Below, in pieces: positions 50,948-54,800 of a stretch of 54,800 nucleotides of DNA. The position numbers and the translations under genes were made by a program. Source of the stretch: Thermoanaerobaculia bacterium (GTDB lineage: Bacteria > Acidobacteriota > Thermoanaerobaculia > UBA5066 > DATFVB01). The stretch covers positions 1 through 54,800 of the forward strand of contig DATFVB010000042.1 in assembly GCA_035260525.1 (NCBI GenBank). Reading direction: 5' to 3'. Every line of letters starts with the position of its first letter. Within the stretch, counting starts at the first letter, position 1. The notes beneath the pieces are model-generated. The model made no database searches and was not told where the DNA came from. It worked only from the letters and a program-made list of their open reading frames with translations.

Positions 50948-51511
50948 CTACACCCGGCTGTTCCAGAGAACGTCCGGGCGCCCGCGGCGCCGGTTCTCGA
51001 ATCTCGCCGCCACGAAGAGCGCGTCGGACAGGCGGTTCAGGTACGGAACGACGTGCGGCCCGACCGCCTCCTGCCGCGCGAGCCGGATCGTCTCCCGCTC
51101 CGCCCGCCGGCAGGTCGCGCGGGCCACGTGCAGCGCCGCGGCGCCCGGAGTCCCGCCGGGAAGGACGAAGTTCTCGAGCGGCGCAAGCTCCGCCGACATC
51201 TCGTCCATCCAGAGCTCGAGGGCGTCGACGTGACGCTGCCCGATCACCGGAACGGGCCGCTTCTCCTTGTCCGGTTCGAGCGTGCAGAGGTCGGAGCCGA
51301 GATGGAAGAGGTCGTTCTGAACGGCCGAGAGACGTTGTGCGAGCACCGGCTCGAGACCGGCGGCGATCGCCGCGCCGATCTGCGAGTTGACCTCGTCGAC
51401 CGTCCCGAAGGCGTCGATTCGCGGCGAATCCTTCGGGACGCGCTGGCCGCCGCCGAGCGAGGTCGTGCCGTCGTCGCCGGTCCGCGTGTAGACCTTCGTG
51501 ATCCGGGGCAT
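50948..51511 (-). CDS. Cob(I)alamin adenosyltransferase, PduO type
   Basis: 187 residues. The N-terminal ATP-binding block [20 protein letters not shown] and the later [15 protein letters not shown]-like [27 protein letters not shown], and [17 protein letters not shown] with [15 protein letters not shown] are the family marks. It turns cob(I)alamin into adenosylcobalamin. It follows the receptor gene by 29 bases, so the cobalamin riboswitch at the front very likely controls both. Confidence 0.95.
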   Translation of the reverse strand: MPRITKVYTRTGDDGTTSLGGGQRVPKDSPRIDAFGTVDEVNSQIGAAIAAGLEPVLAQRLSAVQNDLFHLGSDLCTLEPDKEKRPVPVIGQRHVDALELWMDEMSAELAPLENFVLPGGTPGAAALHVARATCRRAERETIRLARQEAVGPHVVPYLNRLSDALFVAARFENRRRGRPDVLWNSRV

Positions 51512-51540
51512 GGGGGGAGTCTAACGCCTCGCTCGCCCGG

Positions 51541-53409
51541 TCAGAACGACGCGGAGAGCCCCGCCGAGAGCCGCCGGCGCCGCGCCGGGAACCCGCTCGC
51601 CTCCTCGTAACGGCGGTCGGCCGCGTTCTCGACGTTGACGAAGGGAGCGACGTGGCCGAAGCGGTATTCCGCGTGAAGGTCGAGCCGCAGATAGGACGGG
51701 TCCTCGGTCGCGCCGTACGGGAACACCGCCTGGACGTCGGGGCGCCTCCCGGTGAAGAGGAGCGTCGCCGACGCGTTCCAGCGTGCGGAGCTCCACGCGA
51801 GGTCGAGAGACCCGCGGTGCCGCGGGCGGCGGGCGAGCGGCGCCCCGCCGTTCTCGTCGACCGCCCGGAGGAACGTGTACGAGACGGCGCCGCGCAGCGA
51901 GGAGACGATCGGCGCGGACGCGCTCGCCTCGATCCCCTCCGTGCGCGCCCGGCCGACGTTGCCGTTCGTCTGGCGGACGGGGTCGTACTGGATGAGGTCG
52001 CGGATGTCGTTGCGGAAGGCCGCGACGTCGAATCGCGCGCGGCCGGCCGAATGCGTGAATCCGATCTCGAAGCTCCGGGAGCGCTCGGGGGAAAGATCCG
52101 GGTTCCCGAAGAACGGGTAATAGAGCTCGCCGATCGAAGGCGCCCGGAACGCGGTTCCCCAGGAGGCCCGGATCGCGTCGGCGGGGCCGGCGTTCCAGAC
52201 CGCCGAGACGCGGGGGCTCGTCGACGACCCGAACGCGGAATGCCGGTCGAATCGCACCCCCGCCACGACGTGGAGCCGGCCGCCGAAGAAGGCGATCTGG
52301 TCGTCGACGCCGGCTCCCCAGGTCGAAATCCTCCGGTTCGCGATGAGCGTGCCGAATGCGCCGCCCGAGTCGACCGTCGAGCGCTCGTACGAGGCCACGG
52401 CCGAGAGCGTGTTCCCGTCCGAGGCCTTCCACGAATCGACGACGCGCGCCCCGCGCGTCCGCGCGCGCGTCTCGCTCTGGAAGAAGCCCGAGGTGTCGTC
52501 GGGATCGACGGCAGTCGGGTGCAGCGCGACGTCGTAGAGGGCGGCCGACAGCGCGTTCTGCTCCGAAAGCGCCGCGCGGACCGGGAGCGTCCACGTCGTC
52601 TGCGCGAAATCCGTGAACCGCCGCGGCGTGGGCTGCCCGGCGTCGGAAGGAATCTCGCTGCGAGCGAACATCCGCTCGACCCGCAGCCCGGCGCGGAACC
52701 CGGGCGCGGCGTTCCAGTCGACGGCGGCCGAGCCGTTCCGGTCGCGCCAGCCGTCGTTGTCGACGCGGGTTCCCGCGACGTCCTGCGGCTCGCCGCCGTC
52801 GTGCGCGTCGCGGCCCGAGACGGAAAGGGCCACGGGTCCGGTCCCGGCCGTCGCGAAGAGCGTCTCCTCGTGGAACGCGCGGTTCCCGGCCGCGGCGGTC
52901 GCCCGGCCGGACGGCTCGGCCGAGGGCGCTCGGCGCAGGATCGAGATCACCCCGCCGATCGCGTCCGAGCCGTAGAGGGCGGAGTACGGCCCCCGGACGA
53001 TCTCGATTCTCTCGACGTCCTGCGTCGAGAGGGCCGAGAAGTCGTATCCGGCGAAGTACGGGCTGTTGACGCGCACGCCGTCGATCAGCACGAGCGTCTG
53101 GGTCGAGTTCGTTCCCCGGAGGAACACGCTCGCGACCTTTCCGGCGTCGCCGCTCTGCACGACGTCGACGCCGGGAACCTGCCGGAGGAGATCGAGCACG
53201 TCGGTCTTTCCGCTGTGCTCGATCTGCTGCCGGGTGATGACGGTGACCGACGACGACACGGCCGGCTCGGTCTCCGGGGCCAGCGACGCGGAGACGACCA
53301 CGTTCTCGGAAACCGGCGGGACGGTCTGCGCGCCGGCCGGCGCGGCGAGCGCGGCGGCGGCCGCGATGGGAAAGAGGAACCGGGCGAGGAAAGGAGAACC
53401 CGTGCTCAT
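51541..53409 (-). CDS. btuB: BtuB-like TonB-dependent cobalamin receptor
   Basis: 622 residues. Signal peptide to about residue 27; a probable TonB box in ENVVVSAS; plug domain (about 45-150) with VTVITRQQIEHSGKTDVLDL, LRQVPGVDVVQSGDAGKVAS and IEIVRGPYSALYGSDAIGGV; then a 22-strand barrel ending LSAGLSASF with terminal Phe. Length and the riboswitch in front make cobalamin or cobinamide uptake the likely role. GGGAGG stands nine bases before the ATG, inside the riboswitch tail. Confidence 0.92.
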   Translation of the reverse strand: MSTGSPFLARFLFPIAAAAALAAPAGAQTVPPVSENVVVSASLAPETEPAVSSSVTVITRQQIEHSGKTDVLDLLRQVPGVDVVQSGDAGKVASVFLRGTNSTQTLVLIDGVRVNSPYFAGYDFSALSTQDVERIEIVRGPYSALYGSDAIGGVISILRRAPSAEPSGRATAAAGNRAFHEETLFATAGTGPVALSVSGRDAHDGGEPQDVAGTRVDNDGWRDRNGSAAVDWNAAPGFRAGLRVERMFARSEIPSDAGQPTPRRFTDFAQTTWTLPVRAALSEQNALSAALYDVALHPTAVDPDDTSGFFQSETRARTRGARVVDSWKASDGNTLSAVASYERSTVDSGGAFGTLIANRRISTWGAGVDDQIAFFGGRLHVVAGVRFDRHSAFGSSTSPRVSAVWNAGPADAIRASWGTAFRAPSIGELYYPFFGNPDLSPERSRSFEIGFTHSAGRARFDVAAFRNDIRDLIQYDPVRQTNGNVGRARTEGIEASASAPIVSSLRGAVSYTFLRAVDENGGAPLARRPRHRGSLDLAWSSARWNASATLLFTGRRPDVQAVFPYGATEDPSYLRLDLHAEYRFGHVAPFVNVENAADRRYEEASGFPARRRRLSAGLSASF

Positions 53410-53439
53410 CGAAACCTCCCGTTTCGACGCGACGAAAGT

Positions 53440-53605
53440 GGCGCTTCGGCAGGTCTCCTGACTTCCGGATCGTCCGCCCGGCGCTCCTTCCCGAGCGCGC
53501 GACTTGCATCGGCAGCGCTCAGTGGTTTCTTGCGCGGGCGTCCCCGGTCACAGTGGCGGGAGCCGTGCGGGTATTTCACCCGCTTCCCTTTTCACCCCTT
53601 CCCGG
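53440..53605 (-). promoter_or_regulatory. Cobalamin (AdoCbl) riboswitch
   Basis: On the minus strand the order is GGTGAAAAGGGAAGC, CCCGCCACTGTGA, AACCACTG, CGGGAAGG, and the B12 box AAGTCAGGAGACCTGCC (53448-53464). All are standard parts of the class. The start codon follows 39 bases behind the B12 box. No terminator U-run is seen, so control is probably at translation, by hiding GGGAGG. Confidence 0.93.
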
Positions 53606-54121
53606 CAATCCGGGAGGAGGCACCGAAAACGTTCAAAGATCGCGAGGGAAGGAAACATACGCCACGGTCGCGCGGAGAGCAAATCGTCCGGGGCAAGTCG
53701 CCCGCCGCGATTCGCGAGGCGGCGAATCGGGTTCACGAACAGGAGCGGCAATCCGGCATTGTTTCGAAAGTTGTCCCTTCGTCATCTTGAGTCCTTCGCT
53801 CGCGGCTGTCATCCTGGGCGCAGCGGCCTGCCGCGCCGACTCGTCGCGCCGAAGCTTCAGCGAAGGAGGAAGCCTTGGCGAAGGCGGGAAGGATCTACTC
53901 TCGGGTCGCTCGAGGATAGACTCCGCGAAGGATCTACTCTTGGTGGGGTAGATTCTTCGTCGCTTCGCTCCTCAGAATGACAAAGTCGCCTTACCTCGCC
54001 CGTCGAACGGGGAGAGGGGAAGCGACGCCGATCAGCCGAACACGACGAGGACGCCCGTTTCCTTCGAGTGCTTCGAGCACGGGCCGAATCCCGCGTCCGG
54101 CCGGAGCAAGCTCCCGCGATG
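53606..54121. other. Long spacer rich in dispersed repeat relics
   Basis: Some 500 bases without a protein-like frame. From about 53780 it holds pieces of the GTCATCCTGAG family: GTCATCTTGAGTCC, GTCATCCTGGGCGCAGCGG, CGCCGAAGCTTCAGCGAAGG, repeated GAAGGATCTACTCT, and finally TCGCTTCGCTCCTCAGAATG(AC) in reverse. The two ends face each other, as in a composite palindrome. A CCTCGCCC...GGGGAGAGG pair follows near 53996. The promoter of the riboswitch transcript should lie near 53620-53700 but could not be fixed. Confidence 0.5.
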
Positions 54122-54800
54122 TCAGACCACGACGTGCAGGGGACGCTCCTGTCGCCGGGCCGCCGCGGGCACGTACTCGCTCCACGCGCGGGCAAGGCGC
54201 CTCACGCCGTCGCGGATCTCGGCCGGTTCCAGACAGAACGGCATCCGGAGATGATCCGCGTGCGCGTTGGACGGGGAAAAAACCGACCCGGGGAGTATCG
54301 CCACGCCGTGGCGGCGGGCGACCGCGCCGAACTCCTCCGCATCGCCTCGCGGGAGGCGCACCCAGACCGACAGACCTCCGAGCGGGCGCTCCCACTCCCA
54401 GTCGGGAAGCCTTCGCGAGAGCTCTCCGGCGAGGACCTCGAACCGCTCGACGACCTCGGCGCGCCGGCGCTCGCGGATCTGCGGGAGCCGCCGCATCAGG
54501 CGCGCCCCGAGCGTCTGCGAGAGGGGAGAGTTGCCGAGGTCGCTCATGACCTTGATCTCCGCGGCGGCGTCGAGGAGCGGCGCGGGAGCGCGGAGCCATC
54601 CCACGCGCAGCCCTCCCCAGATGAGCTTCGACAGCGAGCCGATCGTCAGGACCCTTCCTCCGCGGGAAAACGCCGCGATCGGCGGGGGAGGACGCGTTCC
54701 GAAATCGAGCTCGTCGAGCGTGCCGTCCTCGACGACCACCGCGCCGTGCCTCTCCGCGATGGCGGCGATCTCGCGCCGCCCTTCCGCGGGGATCACGGCG
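54122..54800 (-). CDS. PLP-dependent class I aminotransferase, MocR/PdxR-like (N-terminal part outside window)
   Basis: Only the last ~226 residues are present. The PLP lysine lies in TIGSLSKLIWGGLRVGWLRA, and VVEDGTLDELDFG upstream is the aspartate/Tyr-side segment. The pattern with GLSVWVRLPRGDAEEFGAVA and ILPGSVFSPSNAHADHLRMP is that of the aminotransferase half of MocR-type regulators, whose GntR-like HTH would be beyond the window edge. A stand-alone aminotransferase is also possible. Confidence 0.8.
   Translation of the reverse strand, partial: AVIPAEGRREIAAIAERHGAVVVEDGTLDELDFGTRPPPPIAAFSRGGRVLTIGSLSKLIWGGLRVGWLRAPAPLLDAAAEIKVMSDLGNSPLSQTLGARLMRRLPQIRERRRAEVVERFEVLAGELSRRLPDWEWERPLGGLSVWVRLPRGDAEEFGAVARRHGVAILPGSVFSPSNAHADHLRMPFCLEPAEIRDGVRRLARAWSEYVPAAARRQERPLHVVV

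Overview
The window is about 70% GC, densely coded, and strongly favours genes that overlap by ATGA. It suggests a soil- or sediment-type aerobic bacterium, most likely an Acidobacteriota member (perhaps Thermoanaerobaculia-like). The reasons are a TonB receptor with a carboxypeptidase-like front domain, a PAS-LuxR regulator, remnants of a TPR protein, and the gene order around dnaG and rpoD. The phylum is an inference from gene content, not from a marker tree.

Layout. 1-2510: end of a lysine/diaminopimelate operon (DapA-like tail, dapD, a LysA-like PLP decarboxylase). 2699-3400: PAS-LuxR regulator. 3585-12536 (minus): one long hydrogenase maturation operon, read hypA-hypB-Rieske-hypF-hypC-hypD-hypE, then a formyltransferase, a crotonase and a NicO-like membrane protein. 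12766-18311 (plus): the divergent structural operon of a group 1 Hyb-type [NiFe] hydrogenase in the order small subunit, HybA, HybB, large subunit, protease. 18351-19976: two phosphoribosyl enzymes. 20101-21264: two broken genes. 21350-25750 (minus): large TonB receptor, ROK kinase, DUF3617 protein. 25998-29314: two paralogous beta-helix genes, the second degraded at both ends, and a BON protein. 29504-34488: small secreted and membrane proteins, an MFS exporter, an unrecognised protein and a phosphoesterase. 34711-38063 (minus): lytic transglycosylase and GAF-like protein. 38213-44268: rpsU-mutS2-dnaG-rpoD. 44591-49488: tRNA(CAT), zinc-ribbon protein, RNase HI, YggS, YggT, DivIVA, HutI and formiminotransferase-cyclodeaminase. 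49808-53605 (minus): cobalamin riboswitch, BtuB-like receptor, cobalamin adenosyltransferase, two small genes. 54122-end: a PLP aminotransferase cut by the window edge.

How the parts work together. The two divergent operons give a self-contained periplasm-facing uptake hydrogenase: nickel entry (NicO-like), nickel insertion (HypA/HypB), cyanide ligands (HypF/HypE), Fe(CN)2CO assembly (HypC/HypD), C-terminal processing (HybD-like) and electron transfer to quinone (HybA/HybB). The formyltransferase and crotonase correspond to the two halves of HypX, the enzyme that makes the CO ligand from formyl-tetrahydrofolate, but here they are separate overlapping genes.

Most unusual signals: (1) the apparently split HypX; (2) two copies of a roughly 130-nt element, each just behind a stop codon, with conserved flanks and loop but a long stem whose sequence differs while pairing is kept; (3) a chain of three 9-10-codon micro-ORFs, each overlapping the next by ATGA, that bridges mutS2 and dnaG; (4) 27-bp in-frame tandem repeats that form the tails of two unrelated proteins and share a common core.
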